Assembly: GCA_021824575.1 (NCBI GenBank) | Contig: JAKAKJ010000082.1 | Coordinates: 114,211 to 159,819 of the forward strand | Reading direction: 5' to 3' | Origin: Chloroflexota bacterium | GTDB lineage: Bacteria; Chloroflexota; Anaerolineae; Anaerolineales; Villigracilaceae | DNA: 45,609 nucleotides | Shown: positions 16,676 to 24,416 of the stretch, one piece after another | Numbering within the stretch: position 1 is the first letter of the stretch | Layout of the letters: each line of letters begins with the position of its first letter | Translations under genes and position numbers: made by a program | Notes under the pieces: generated by a model | The model's input: the letters and a program-made list of their open reading frames with translations, nothing else | Told to the model about the DNA's origin: nothing | The model's database searches: none

Positions 16676-16752
16676 CAAAGGCACAAAGTTCACTGAGTTT
16701 TACTTTGTGAACACAAAGAAAAAAACTTTGTGTTCTTCGTGTCTCTGTGGTG
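16673..16752. repeat. Palindromic repeat with CACAAAG / CTTTGTG arms (family C)
   Basis: Several nested copies of CACAAAG and CTTTGTG, for example GCACAAAG (16681-16688), ACTTTGTGAACACAAAG and ACTTTGTGTTCTTCGTG, can fold on themselves. The same vocabulary recurs at 33536-33656. It lies just upstream of the leuS T-box and may overlap its promoter. Confidence 0.55.
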
Positions 16753-16922
16753 AGAGTTCACCAGCGCAGTATCTCTTTCGAGATGACAGGCGAGTTCAGA
16801 CTTGGTGCGCTCCCGCTGGCGCTTTGAAAGGCTTCCACCTCGCTCTCCCTTCTCGCTGACGGGATGACTTACTACTCCTGCCGTGACTTTTATTGTCGAA
16901 AAATATTTCGACCTGCGTTGTG

Positions 16923-16995
16923 TGGACCCAGGGGGATTCGAACCCCCGACCTTCTCAATGCCATTGAGACGCGCTCCCAACTGCGCTATGGGCCC
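16923..16995 (-). tRNA. tRNA-Ala, anticodon GGC
   Basis: 73-nt cloverleaf: acceptor GGGCCCA / TGGGTCC, D arm AGCGCAGTTGGGAGCGC, anticodon stem TCTCA / TGAGA with loop ATGGCAT (anticodon GGC, codon GCC), T arm GGGGGTTCGAATCCCCC, discriminator A. CCA is not encoded. It is second of two alanine tRNAs on the minus strand. Confidence 0.95.
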
Positions 16996-17002
16996 GGGTT
17001 CC

Positions 17003-17060
17003 AGAAGGCAGTAAGCGGTCCGCAGACGAATGACTGCCTTCTGCTCTCTGCCTACTGTTC
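17003..17060. repeat. Palindromic spacer between the two tRNA-Ala genes
   Basis: AGAAGGCAGT (from about 17003) and ACTGCCTTCT (ending near 17042) are complementary, followed by CTGCCTACTG. Likely another short palindromic repeat or a processing hairpin between the tRNAs. Confidence 0.5.
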
Positions 17061-17136
17061 TGGTGGACCTGAGGGGATTCGAACCCCTGACCTCTTCAGT
17101 GCGATTGAAGCGCGCTCCCAACTGCGCTACAGGCCC
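17061..17136 (-). tRNA. tRNA-Ala, anticodon CGC
   Basis: Cloverleaf with acceptor GGGCCTG / CAGGTCC, D arm AGCGCAGTTGGGAGCGC, anticodon stem CTTCA / TGAAG with loop ATCGCAC (anticodon CGC, codon GCG), T arm AGGGGTTCGAATCCCCT, discriminator A. Here the CCA end is encoded (17063-17061), unlike its neighbour. It is transcribed first in the pair. Confidence 0.95.
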
Positions 17137-17531
17137 GGTTTCAAGGTGCAAGGTATTCTACTTGAGGCAGAGGGCAATGTCAAGCAAGCGAAAAACTTTC
17201 TCAAAGTCGGCGCGGGTATATGCCGCTCTCGATGTCGGATTCTGCCACCCGTCCCGATTTGATGCGGCTTGAAAATCAGAGACCGCCCGAATCCCGGTCA
17301 TCCATCTTGCGCTCATGATCCGCTTCTCATTCATCAGCAAATTGACACCGAGCCGCATTGCCGTTCGGATATCTTTTGTAAACTTTCCGCAGGACTCGTT
17401 TTCGGCAATGAGAGGATGAGACGAAAGTTTTTTCTCTTACACGCAAGAGAGATTGAACTTTCAGCCGGAAGTCCGTATACTGAATGTGGCGGAGAAGCGG
17501 AAAAAACAAATAAATTAGAACTGGAGGATCT
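17137..17531. other. 395-bp gap with a promoter and one doubtful small frame
   Basis: The right end holds the promoter for the 17532 gene. On the minus strand 17158-17358 is open for 66 codons (starting MRLGVNLLMNEKRIM) with soluble-looking composition, but has no clear Shine-Dalgarno and no recognised family. It may be a small gene, a decayed gene end, or chance. Nothing else is visible. Confidence 0.35.
17453..17481 (+). promoter_or_regulatory. Sigma-70-type promoter
   Basis: TTGAAC (17453-17458), 17-nt spacer, TATACT (17476-17481), 50 nt before the ATG at 17532. Good match in both boxes and spacing. Confidence 0.8.
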
Positions 17532-17936
17532 ATGCTTAAACGGATCGGCTTGTGGATTGACCACAAAAAGTCGCTGATGGTGATCCTCGATGAAAAAAAG
17601 GAGAACATACAAACAATTGAATCAGGGGTTGGAAAACATATCCATTACCGAGGAGCCACGCACACGAAGACGCCATACAGCGCGCAATACCAGCAAGGCG
17701 ACGATCAATTGGATAAGAAGTTTTCGGAACGTCTCAACAGGTTCTATAAGAATATCATTTCCAAAATCCGAGGCGCTGACGCCCTCCTGATCTTTGGCCC
17801 CGGCGAGGCAAAGCTCGAACTTGAAAAACGGCTGGCGCATGAAAAAGTCAGGGTGCAGGATATCCAAATTGAATGCGCCGACAAAATGACGGAACGCCAG
17901 GTCGCTGCAAAAGTCCGAAAACATTTTCGAAGATAA
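17532..17936 (+). CDS. Small eRF1/Pelota-domain-like protein
   Basis: 134 residues. It begins KRIGLWIDHKKSLMVIL and has an ADALLIFGPGEAKLELEKRL core and a C-terminal ECADKMTERQVAAKVRKHF. This pattern matches short bacterial proteins related to archaeo-eukaryotic release-factor domains, often annotated as translational machinery or host-attachment-type proteins. A ribosome-linked role is family-based and unproven here. GGAGG lies 6-10 nt before the ATG and a strong promoter is upstream. It is followed by a hairpin at 17950-17977, so it looks monocistronic. No signal peptide or membrane segment. Confidence 0.65.
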   Translation: MLKRIGLWIDHKKSLMVILDEKKENIQTIESGVGKHIHYRGATHTKTPYSAQYQQGDDQLDKKFSERLNRFYKNIISKIRGADALLIFGPGEAKLELEKRLAHEKVRVQDIQIECADKMTERQVAAKVRKHFRR

Positions 17937-17949
17937 AATAGAAAACACA

Positions 17950-17977
17950 ACTGCCCGCTGCAAATCCGGCGGGCAGT
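17950..17977 (+). terminator. Hairpin terminator after the eRF1-like gene
   Basis: ACTGCCCGC (17950-17958) / GCGGGCAGT (17969-17977), 9 bp, 10-nt loop, followed by CTGTTC. The T-tract is poor, so termination strength is uncertain. Confidence 0.6.
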
Positions 17978-18021
17978 CTGTTCGAAGGCGGGTAAAATTA
18001 CAATACAACAATCAGACAATT

Positions 18022-19053
18022 ATGAAAAACTTCGACGCTCGTTACAATAACCTTCCCAAAACAGAAATCCATTGCCATCTCGAAGGTGCGATTCGGACTC
18101 AAACCATTATTGACATTGCCAAAGAATACGGCTTAAGCCTGCCATCTTATGAGGTGAGCAAGCTCGATCACCACGTCAAGGTTTTTGGTCAATGGCGTGA
18201 TTTACATGCTGTGTTGGGCGCATTCACCATTGCGCAAAACAGCATCGCATCACCGGAAGTTGTCGAACGGATTGCATGGGAATTGTTCGAAGACTCTGCC
18301 AGACAAAATATTCGACTCTTCGAAGTCCGCTTCTCTCCGGACTGGGCTTTCAGCGGCCACCGTTTAAATTGGGACGCGGCCCTCGACGGCATTCTGCGCG
18401 CCAAAGAACGCGCCGAAAAAGAATTTGATATGGTGATTGGATTGATCGCCATCACCTCTCGCAGCAAGGGGCCGGAGTCATGTGTCAAAACCGTGGACTG
18501 GGCCATCCGACATAAAGATCAAATCCTCGGCATTGACCTGGCCGACAGCGAGCGCGATTTTCCTTTGCGCGAATTTGTTCCGTCTATTATGAAAGCCAAA
18601 GACGCGGGACTCAAGGTGACAATCCATACTGGCGAAGATTCGCCTGCTTCTTTTGTGGTTGACACCATCAAGCTGGCAAGCCCAGACCGGATTGGGCACG
18701 GCATTCACATCATCGAAGATATGGCCGCGGTTGAACTTGTCAAAGAACGAGGCATCACGCTCGAGATCAACCCGTGGAGCAATTACCTGACCAGTTCCGT
18801 GCGAACAATTGAAGAACATCCGTTGAAGGAACTGTTCGATCTCGGCGTGCGTGTCACGATCAATTCTGATGATCCTGAAGTGCTGGATACAAATTTGAAT
18901 AATGAATATCGAATCGCACACGAAACTCTTGGAATGAGCATGAGTGATATTGCCACATGCAACCGCTATTCTTTTGAAGCGTCTTTCATTCCGAATGAAA
19001 AGAAACAAAAAGTCTGGAATAAATATTTTCAAGATATGCCACCCCGAGTGTAG
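18022..19053 (+). CDS. Adenosine deaminase family protein
   Basis: A 343-residue metal-dependent deaminase of the amidohydrolase superfamily. Zinc and catalytic motifs are all seen: LPKTEIHCHLEGA (zinc His pair), TIHTGED, RIGHGIHI and NSDDPEV. The likely reaction is adenosine to inosine in purine salvage; adenine or aminofutalosine deaminase are alternatives within the same family. A TAAAAT/TACAAT pair at 17993-18004 lies 18-29 nt before the ATG. The stop codon is supplied by a repeat element (19038-19094), so the last residues (PPRV) are probably not ancestral. Confidence 0.88.
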   Translation: MKNFDARYNNLPKTEIHCHLEGAIRTQTIIDIAKEYGLSLPSYEVSKLDHHVKVFGQWRDLHAVLGAFTIAQNSIASPEVVERIAWELFEDSARQNIRLFEVRFSPDWAFSGHRLNWDAALDGILRAKERAEKEFDMVIGLIAITSRSKGPESCVKTVDWAIRHKDQILGIDLADSERDFPLREFVPSIMKAKDAGLKVTIHTGEDSPASFVVDTIKLASPDRIGHGIHIIEDMAAVELVKERGITLEINPWSNYLTSSVRTIEEHPLKELFDLGVRVTINSDDPEVLDTNLNNEYRIAHETLGMSMSDIATCNRYSFEASFIPNEKKQKVWNKYFQDMPPRV

Positions 19054-19094
19054 CGAAGGTGCCAGTGTCGTTCGCTTCGCTTGCTCAGAATGAC
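19038..19094. repeat. Dispersed repeat-like element at the add 3' end (family D)
   Basis: CCACCCCGAGTGTAGCGAAGG on the left and TTCGCTTCGCTTGCTCAGAATGAC-like sequence on the right, a vocabulary typical of short dispersed intergenic repeats. The left end overlaps the last codons and stop of the adenosine deaminase gene. Confidence 0.5.
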
Positions 19095-19137
19095 AAAAAC
19101 TCTTTACCAGAACCCATGTTATGGCTGTAAAGATGAG

Positions 19138-20088
19138 ATGAAACTTCAACTTTATTTGATTCTTTCAATTGTTGCGTCGACATTTACTGCTTGTGCCAGT
19201 TCAACAACACCAGCGCCAACGTTTGCGGCGATTCGACCAACTTCTCCAATTGAGATCAACGCAGCAACTTTCACACCTGCGCCTTTACCAAGCATCATGC
19301 CGACCTTCACTCTATCGCCGATCAATACGCATCCACAAATTGTCGTCCTTGCAACAAATTTGCCCGCGCCTGATGATCTTTTGCTTGCGCCCGATGGCTC
19401 AGTTTATCTCTCCGATGTCAGCGACGGAACCATCCGGCGATACACAAAAGAGACCGGATTGCAAATTTATCTTTCGGGTTTCGATGAACCGGAGGGTATG
19501 GCGGTTTTGTCGGATGGTTCGCTCATTATTGCCGAACAGGGAAAGAATCGACTCGTGCGTTATGATCCGAACGCGCAAACGGTGGCAACATTTTTGAATC
19601 TGCGGAACGCGACAAATCAAATGGGCGTGGATGGAATCGCACTCGATAAGCACAATCCAAATACACCAACGCTTATAATTCCCGACAGTCCCAACGGAAC
19701 CGTTTTACGCGTCAGCCTCGATGGCAAAACGGTCACGCAAATCGCTTCCGGTTTTGTGCGCCCGACCGGTGCGTGGGTTGAGCCGGATGGCAGTATTTTG
19801 ATTGCAGACGAATATGGCAATGCGCTGGATCGAATTCATTCAGATGGCACAATCGGAAAATTAGCAACCCTGCCGACACCCGATGATGTCGTTGAAGATG
19901 CGAATGGGAACATTTTTGTTGACACGCTTGGAGATAACGCCATCCATTTAATTTCTGCCGTGACAAAACAGAATTCGATTTTGATGGATGGAATAAACCA
20001 GCCGCAAGGAATCATCTTTGATGGCGATGGCAATTTGATCGTCACTGACCCCGGCAATCATCGCCTAATCAAATTGGTAATCCACTAA
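19138..20088 (+). CDS. Lipoprotein with NHL/SMP-30-like beta-propeller
   Basis: 316 residues. Signal peptide with lipobox FTAC, then a Thr/Pro-rich spacer, then repeated blades of the type LAPDGSVYLSDVSDGTIRRY, LSDGSLIIAEQGKNRLVRY, EPDGSILIADEYGNALDRI, ANGNIFVDTLGDNAIHLI and DGDGNLIVTDPGNHRLIKL. This is a six-bladed propeller like the NHL and gluconolactonase-type proteins, expected outside the cytoplasmic membrane. The ATG at 19138 is preferred because it begins the signal peptide; the frame also opens upstream from a TTG inside a repeat. Ligand or enzymatic activity unknown. Confidence 0.85.
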   Translation: MKLQLYLILSIVASTFTACASSTTPAPTFAAIRPTSPIEINAATFTPAPLPSIMPTFTLSPINTHPQIVVLATNLPAPDDLLLAPDGSVYLSDVSDGTIRRYTKETGLQIYLSGFDEPEGMAVLSDGSLIIAEQGKNRLVRYDPNAQTVATFLNLRNATNQMGVDGIALDKHNPNTPTLIIPDSPNGTVLRVSLDGKTVTQIASGFVRPTGAWVEPDGSILIADEYGNALDRIHSDGTIGKLATLPTPDDVVEDANGNIFVDTLGDNAIHLISAVTKQNSILMDGINQPQGIIFDGDGNLIVTDPGNHRLIKLVIH

Positions 20089-20148
20089 ACAAGAATTGCG
20101 CGGCGGATGAAAAAAAGGTAAGATAGCCGCCAGCTTCACCACATCAAC

Positions 20149-20952
20149 ATGTTCGACCTCTCCAACGCGCGCTTCGCCTTCCTCGATCTCGAAACCACCG
20201 GCCTTTCCCCATGGTTCGGTGATCGTATTTGTGAAGTGGGCATTGTTATTACCGAGGGCAGACGCATCAAAGGAACGTATCAGACTCTGGTCAATCCCGA
20301 ACGTCCGCTGTCGCCGGGCGCGGCCAGCATCAATGGTTTATCCGAAGCCGATCTCGAATCAGCGCCGTCTTTTGCAGAACTTGCGAATCGCATCGAAGAA
20401 CAGATCAAAGATGCAGTGGTGATCTGCCACAACTCGAAATTCGATCTGCAATTCCTCGATAGCGAATATCGCCGCATTGGGCGCGATATTCAGATCCCGA
20501 ATTTGATTGATACGTTGATGCTCGCCCGCCAATATTTCAAATTGACATCCTACAGTCTGCATGCCATTGCGGAAGCGTTTCATGTCCCGACGGTGGGCGG
20601 GCGCGGCGCCGAAGCGGACGCGCTCAACGCCCGCGGCATTTTCTTCGCCATGATGGACGCGTTGAAGGAGTTGAACAAACCGCTTGACGATTACATCGGC
20701 ATTTACAATTCTCCCGCCTGGCGCGGTGAAGGCATCCAGCTGCCAATCGAATTAGGCGAAGCGATTTACGGCGGCAAACGCATGTTCATCCGTTATGTGG
20801 ATAAGAATGGCGAGCAAACCGAACGCTGGGTCACGCCGCGCCACGTAATCGGTTTGTCCGATTACATTTATCTTCAAGCCTATTGTCATTTGCGGGAAGC
20901 CGAACGCAGTTTCCGCCTGGATCGAATCGTCCAGGTCCATGTAGAAACATGA
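20149..20952 (+). CDS. DnaQ-type 3'-5' exonuclease fused to a WYL domain
   Basis: 267 residues. Residues 8-170 are a DnaQ-like exonuclease domain: FLDLETTG (Asp13, Glu15), HNSKFD (Asp99), and GAEADALNA (Asp157). The DEDDh histidine, expected five residues before Asp157, is Arg152. Residues about 205-265 form a WYL-type domain (FIRYVDKNGEQTERWVTPR, YLQAYCHLREAERSFRLDRI). WYL domains bind nucleic acids or ligands and occur mostly in regulators of DNA-damage, defence and CRISPR systems. The fusion suggests a nuclease whose activity or targeting is controlled by the WYL part. A TAAGAT at 20119-20124 gives a leader of about 18 nt without Shine-Dalgarno. Confidence 0.85.
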   Translation: MFDLSNARFAFLDLETTGLSPWFGDRICEVGIVITEGRRIKGTYQTLVNPERPLSPGAASINGLSEADLESAPSFAELANRIEEQIKDAVVICHNSKFDLQFLDSEYRRIGRDIQIPNLIDTLMLARQYFKLTSYSLHAIAEAFHVPTVGGRGAEADALNARGIFFAMMDALKELNKPLDDYIGIYNSPAWRGEGIQLPIELGEAIYGGKRMFIRYVDKNGEQTERWVTPRHVIGLSDYIYLQAYCHLREAERSFRLDRIVQVHVET

Positions 20953-20968
20953 TCCATGTTGAGGAAAA

Positions 20969-20997
20969 AAGAGCCTGGCAAATTCCGCCAGGCTCTT
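20969..20997. terminator. Bidirectional terminator
   Basis: Perfect 11-bp stem AAGAGCCTGGC (20969-20979) / GCCAGGCTCTT (20987-20997). On the minus strand it is followed by TTTTTT, so it strongly ends the diguanylate cyclase gene; on the plus strand it is weaker. Confidence 0.9.
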
Positions 20998-21000
20998 GCA

Positions 21001-22446
21001 TCAATCGCCCCTGCGGCGGCGGTAATATTGCCCTTTGTCCTTGTACATCGTATTATCGGCCTGGCTGATAACTTTCTCCAGGGACAGTCCGGGCTGGCTG
21101 GTTGCTGCGCCAAATGAAATACTCAACACAGGCTCACGATAATATTTGTTGTTCAATTCGATCAACAAGTGAAGATGTGATATCAATTCGCTGGCGGTTG
21201 CGCCATCCGCGCCGGGGAGGAGGATGACAAATTCATCACCGCCGATGCGCGCAACCAGGGTGTTTTCTTCAAGGCCGGTTTTCAGAACCTCCGCTGTGCG
21301 CCGGATCAAATTATCCCCGGCCTGATGTCCAGCCGAATCGTTCACCTGCTTTAGACCATTCAGATCAGCGATGATCACGCTGATGGGTTCATGGCGGTCT
21401 TTTTCAAGCTGTAAAAGTGTCTCCTCGAAGTAGGCGCGGTTATACAGCCCGGTCATCACATCGTGCGTGCCAAGATAACGCAAATACTCCTCGGCTTTCT
21501 TGCGCGCAGTGATATCCTGGATGGCAACCAGCACCCACGAGAAATCCTGTTCGTGACCAGGCATCATCCGCCAATCAAGTTGAATGTTGATCGGTTCGCC
21601 TGAAAGTGAATAATTGATCTCCTCCCGTTCATAATTCGTTTTACCGTCCCACATGTCCACAAGCTCATCAATGAAATGATCGCTCATGGCATCGCGAAAG
21701 ACCCGATTGAGGTTCGATAACAATTCTTCCTTGCTTGCAGCTCCAAAAAGCTGGAGCGTTTTGCGGTTCACATCCAGCACGCGGATCAAACCCATGCAAT
21801 GTTCGACTGCTTTTGGATGTTTGACCAGATAGCTGCGAAGATCTTTTACGCCTTGTTCGCGCAGGCCATCAAAATATGACTTGAGTTCGCTGTAATCTTC
21901 CTCCCAAAGCGAAATGGGAGCATATTCGAACAAATTACGCAGCCGGTCTTCGCTGACGGCCAAAGCGCGCTCCGCCTGTTTGCGGGCGGTAATATCTTCC
22001 AGCGTAACAAGCACGCGGCCAAATGTTTCTTCGTAGCCCGGCAAGATGCGCCAGTGAAGACGGATGTCAAGCGGCTCGCCGCGCAGCGTGTAGTTGACCC
22101 CCTCACCAGACCAGGTCAAGGCTCCTTGCCACAGGGCAAGCAGCTCGTCCTGAAAATGGGCGCGCATTTCATCGCGAAAGACCTCGCTGAGATGAGCGAT
22201 CAATTCCTCCCGTGACGCAGCGCCGAACGTTTCAAGGGTCTGATGATTGACGTCAATGATTTTGATGCGCCCCATAACAGATTCGACTTCCGCCGGATGC
22301 TCTTCGAGATAACGCGTCAAATCTGCGACGCCCCGTTTACGCAGGCCGTCAAAGAAATTTTTTATTCCGCTGAAATCCTCTTCCCAAAGCGAAATGGGCG
22401 CATGCTCGAATAACATGGAAAAATGACCTTCATCCTGACTTGGCAT
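21001..22446 (-). CDS. Diguanylate cyclase with two duplicated PAS-like sensor modules
   Basis: 481 residues. Two homologous modules stand in tandem. Each begins LFEHAPISLWEED or LFEYAPISLWEED, contains FFDGLRKRGV or YFDGLREQGV, and ends in EDITARKQAE or QDITARKKAE. The C-terminal GGDEF domain has the intact ARIGGDEF motif and should make cyclic di-GMP; the upstream RxxD inhibition site is absent (EENT). No membrane helix, so cytoplasmic. Start 22446 is chosen because GGAG lies 6 nt upstream; the longer frame to 22542 would run through the neighbouring terminator. Confidence 0.88.
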   Translation of the reverse strand: MPSQDEGHFSMLFEHAPISLWEEDFSGIKNFFDGLRKRGVADLTRYLEEHPAEVESVMGRIKIIDVNHQTLETFGAASREELIAHLSEVFRDEMRAHFQDELLALWQGALTWSGEGVNYTLRGEPLDIRLHWRILPGYEETFGRVLVTLEDITARKQAERALAVSEDRLRNLFEYAPISLWEEDYSELKSYFDGLREQGVKDLRSYLVKHPKAVEHCMGLIRVLDVNRKTLQLFGAASKEELLSNLNRVFRDAMSDHFIDELVDMWDGKTNYEREEINYSLSGEPINIQLDWRMMPGHEQDFSWVLVAIQDITARKKAEEYLRYLGTHDVMTGLYNRAYFEETLLQLEKDRHEPISVIIADLNGLKQVNDSAGHQAGDNLIRRTAEVLKTGLEENTLVARIGGDEFVILLPGADGATASELISHLHLLIELNNKYYREPVLSISFGAATSQPGLSLEKVISQADNTMYKDKGQYYRRRRGD

Positions 22447-22490
22447 TCGATTCTCCGCAAGACTGCCTGGCCCCATTATACGCGCAAACA

Positions 22491-22520
22491 AAAATGAGAT
22501 GGCAAAAGCCATCTCATTTT
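22491..22520 (-). terminator. Terminator of the ABC efflux operon
   Basis: Perfect 13-bp stem AAAATGAGATGGC (22491-22503) / GCCATCTCATTTT (22508-22520), AAAA loop, and on the minus strand a following TTTTTGTTT. Confidence 0.9.
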
Positions 22521-22538
22521 GAATTCCGTACGTTCGTC

Positions 22539-23474
22539 TCAACTGGAATGTGCAAGGAGCGTGAACACATCTTCCAGCGTTGACTCGACGGTCTCGATGG
22601 ACTGGACAGTGATGCCGCTGCCGGCCAATTTTTCAGAAAGACGTTCGGGAGTCCATTCGCCGGGCTTGACGATGACGTGCGCACGGTCTCCGTGGAGGCT
22701 TGCTTGTGCGATCCCCTCCGTCCCGCTCAGCAATTCGACGGCTTCGAGAAGGGGCGTGGCCGCAAGGTCCCATGCCGCGCCTTGGAGATACGTTGACTTT
22801 AATCCGGCAGGCGTGTCCAATGCAAGCAGTTTGCTGCGATACATAAAGGCGACGCGCGTGCAGTGTTCGGCTTCATCCATGTAATGCGTCGTGATGAAAA
22901 TGGTTGTGCCTTCGGATGCCAGTCGGTAGATCAAATCCCAGAATTCGCGGCGCGCCACCGGGTCCACGCCGCTGGTTGGCTCGTCCAAAAACAAAAGCGG
23001 CGGTTTGTGGATCAGCGCGCAGCCGAGCGCCAAGCGCTGCCGCCATCCACCGGAGAGGTCGCGCGTGAAGGTGCTTGTGCGATTCTCCAAACCAGCCATA
23101 CGCAGAACTTCATTGATGCGGCCTGTCTCTTCAGATTGGGGCACATCATAAACGCCAGCGTAGAATTGCAGATTCTCCAAAACTGTCAGATCATCATACA
23201 AGGCGAATTTTTGTGACATGTATCCGATATGCGGTTTGACCGCTTCAGGATTCTTCGTCACGTCAATGCCCAGAATGCTGGCTGTTCCTTCGGTTGGTTT
23301 AATCAATCCGCACAACATGCGGATGGTTGTCGTCTTCCCGCTGCCGTTCGGTCCCAAATACCCAAGCACTTCTCCGGGCTGCACAGTAAATGTCACATGA
23401 TCAACAGCCGTAAAATCGCCGAACTTTCTTGTCAGCCCCTGAACATCAAGCAGCGGAGTGGATTGGTTTTCCAT
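22539..23474 (-). CDS. ABC transporter ATPase, ABC-2 type efflux (second ATPase)
   Basis: 311 residues. Walker A GPNGSGKTT, Q-loop MSQKF, signature LSGGWRQR, Walker B LLFLDEPTSGVDP and switch His in TTHYMDEA are all intact, so it should hydrolyse ATP. The DrrA/YbhF-like C-terminal region follows. The start at 23474 is chosen because GGAAGG lies 8 nt upstream; it overlaps the preceding ATPase gene by 29 nt. Together the two ATPases look like the two halves of a YbhF-type protein split into separate genes, energising the permease at 25940. Confidence 0.88.
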   Translation of the reverse strand: MENQSTPLLDVQGLTRKFGDFTAVDHVTFTVQPGEVLGYLGPNGSGKTTTIRMLCGLIKPTEGTASILGIDVTKNPEAVKPHIGYMSQKFALYDDLTVLENLQFYAGVYDVPQSEETGRINEVLRMAGLENRTSTFTRDLSGGWRQRLALGCALIHKPPLLFLDEPTSGVDPVARREFWDLIYRLASEGTTIFITTHYMDEAEHCTRVAFMYRSKLLALDTPAGLKSTYLQGAAWDLAATPLLEAVELLSGTEGIAQASLHGDRAHVIVKPGEWTPERLSEKLAGSGITVQSIETVESTLEDVFTLLAHSS

Positions 23475-24408
23475 TTTCATTTCCTTCCGTCTCCAGGAGC
23501 TGAATGAACACATCTTCCAATGTTGGTGCGACGGCTACAAGGTGCGTCATGGGTATACCGGCGGAGGCAAGTTTTTCCGGGATGCGTTTTATCGGGCCCT
23601 CGGCAGAACTGACGCGCAGATGCAGATAACCGCCAAACGAATGAACATCCTCGACTTCGGGATCTTGAACTGCTATCTCGCGCGCGGCCATTTGGGAATC
23701 GGAAGCCAGTTCCAAAATCCGGCCTGAAAGACGGGACATCAAAGTGCGCGGCGCGTCCTGCGTCAGAGCACGGCCGTGGTCCATAAAAATCACACGGTTG
23801 AAGCGCATGGCTTCGTCCATGTATGGTGTGCTGACCAGAACTGCCGAACCCTCGCGCAGTAATCCAATCAACAAATGCCAGAACTCCTGGCGCGCAACAG
23901 GATCAACGCCGCCGGTCGGTTCATCCAATAAAAGAACTTTGGGGCGATGGACAAGCGCACAAGCCAGCCCAAGCTTTTTCTGCATACCGCCAGAGAGGGC
24001 GGCCGCTGGACGATTCTGGAATTCAGAAAGCCCGGCGAACCGGAGCAATTCCTGCGAGCGTTGTTCGCGCTCTTTATCCGGGATGTCGAACACTTCGCCG
24101 AAGAAATCAAGATTTTCCTTGACAGTCAAATCACCATACAGACTAAAACGCTGGGCAAGATAACCGATCTCCTCGCGCGCTTTTTCGACCTGAGCCGGGA
24201 CATCATAACCAGCCACACGGATCTTTCCGCTCGTCGGCTGGAGCGCGCCGCACAGCAGACGGATGGCTGTGGTCTTTCCCGCGCCATCCGGGCCGACGAG
24301 ACCGACCATTTCTCCGGAACGGACTTGCAGGTTCAGACCATCTACGGCGCGGGTTGAACCGAACGTTCTAACCAGATTTTCCGCTTCCAGTAAAAAATCG
24401 CTTCCCAT
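23446..24408 (-). CDS. ABC transporter ATPase, ABC-2 type efflux (first ATPase, switch His replaced)
   Basis: 320 residues. Walker A GPDGAGKTT (39-47), signature LSGGMQKK (138-145), Walker B LLLDEPTGGVDP (159-170). The switch position reads STPYMDEA, with Pro195 where most ATPases have His, so this site is probably impaired; similar loss is known in N-terminal ATPase halves of YbhF/RbbA-type proteins. It follows the membrane-fusion gene by 8 nt and overlaps the next ATPase gene. Confidence 0.88.
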   Translation of the reverse strand: MGSDFLLEAENLVRTFGSTRAVDGLNLQVRSGEMVGLVGPDGAGKTTAIRLLCGALQPTSGKIRVAGYDVPAQVEKAREEIGYLAQRFSLYGDLTVKENLDFFGEVFDIPDKEREQRSQELLRFAGLSEFQNRPAAALSGGMQKKLGLACALVHRPKVLLLDEPTGGVDPVARQEFWHLLIGLLREGSAVLVSTPYMDEAMRFNRVIFMDHGRALTQDAPRTLMSRLSGRILELASDSQMAAREIAVQDPEVEDVHSFGGYLHLRVSSAEGPIKRIPEKLASAGIPMTHLVAVAPTLEDVFIQLLETEGNENGKPIHSAA

Positions 24409-24416
24409 TTTAGGTC

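Noticed and set aside
16895-16912. GTCGAAA / TTTCGAC hairpin after tRNA-Ala(GGC) as terminator
   Set aside because: The stem is AT-rich and no T-tract follows on the minus strand, so it is too weak to call.
16690-17262. Frames across the tRNA genes on both strands
   Set aside because: They only translate the two tRNA-Ala genes and the flanking repeats; the recurring LGARLN and GIRTPDL-like strings are the well-known tRNA read-through artefact.
19081-19137. TTG start and 19-residue extension of the propeller lipoprotein
   Set aside because: It starts in repeat DNA and would spoil the signal peptide; the ATG at 19138 begins a normal lipoprotein signal.
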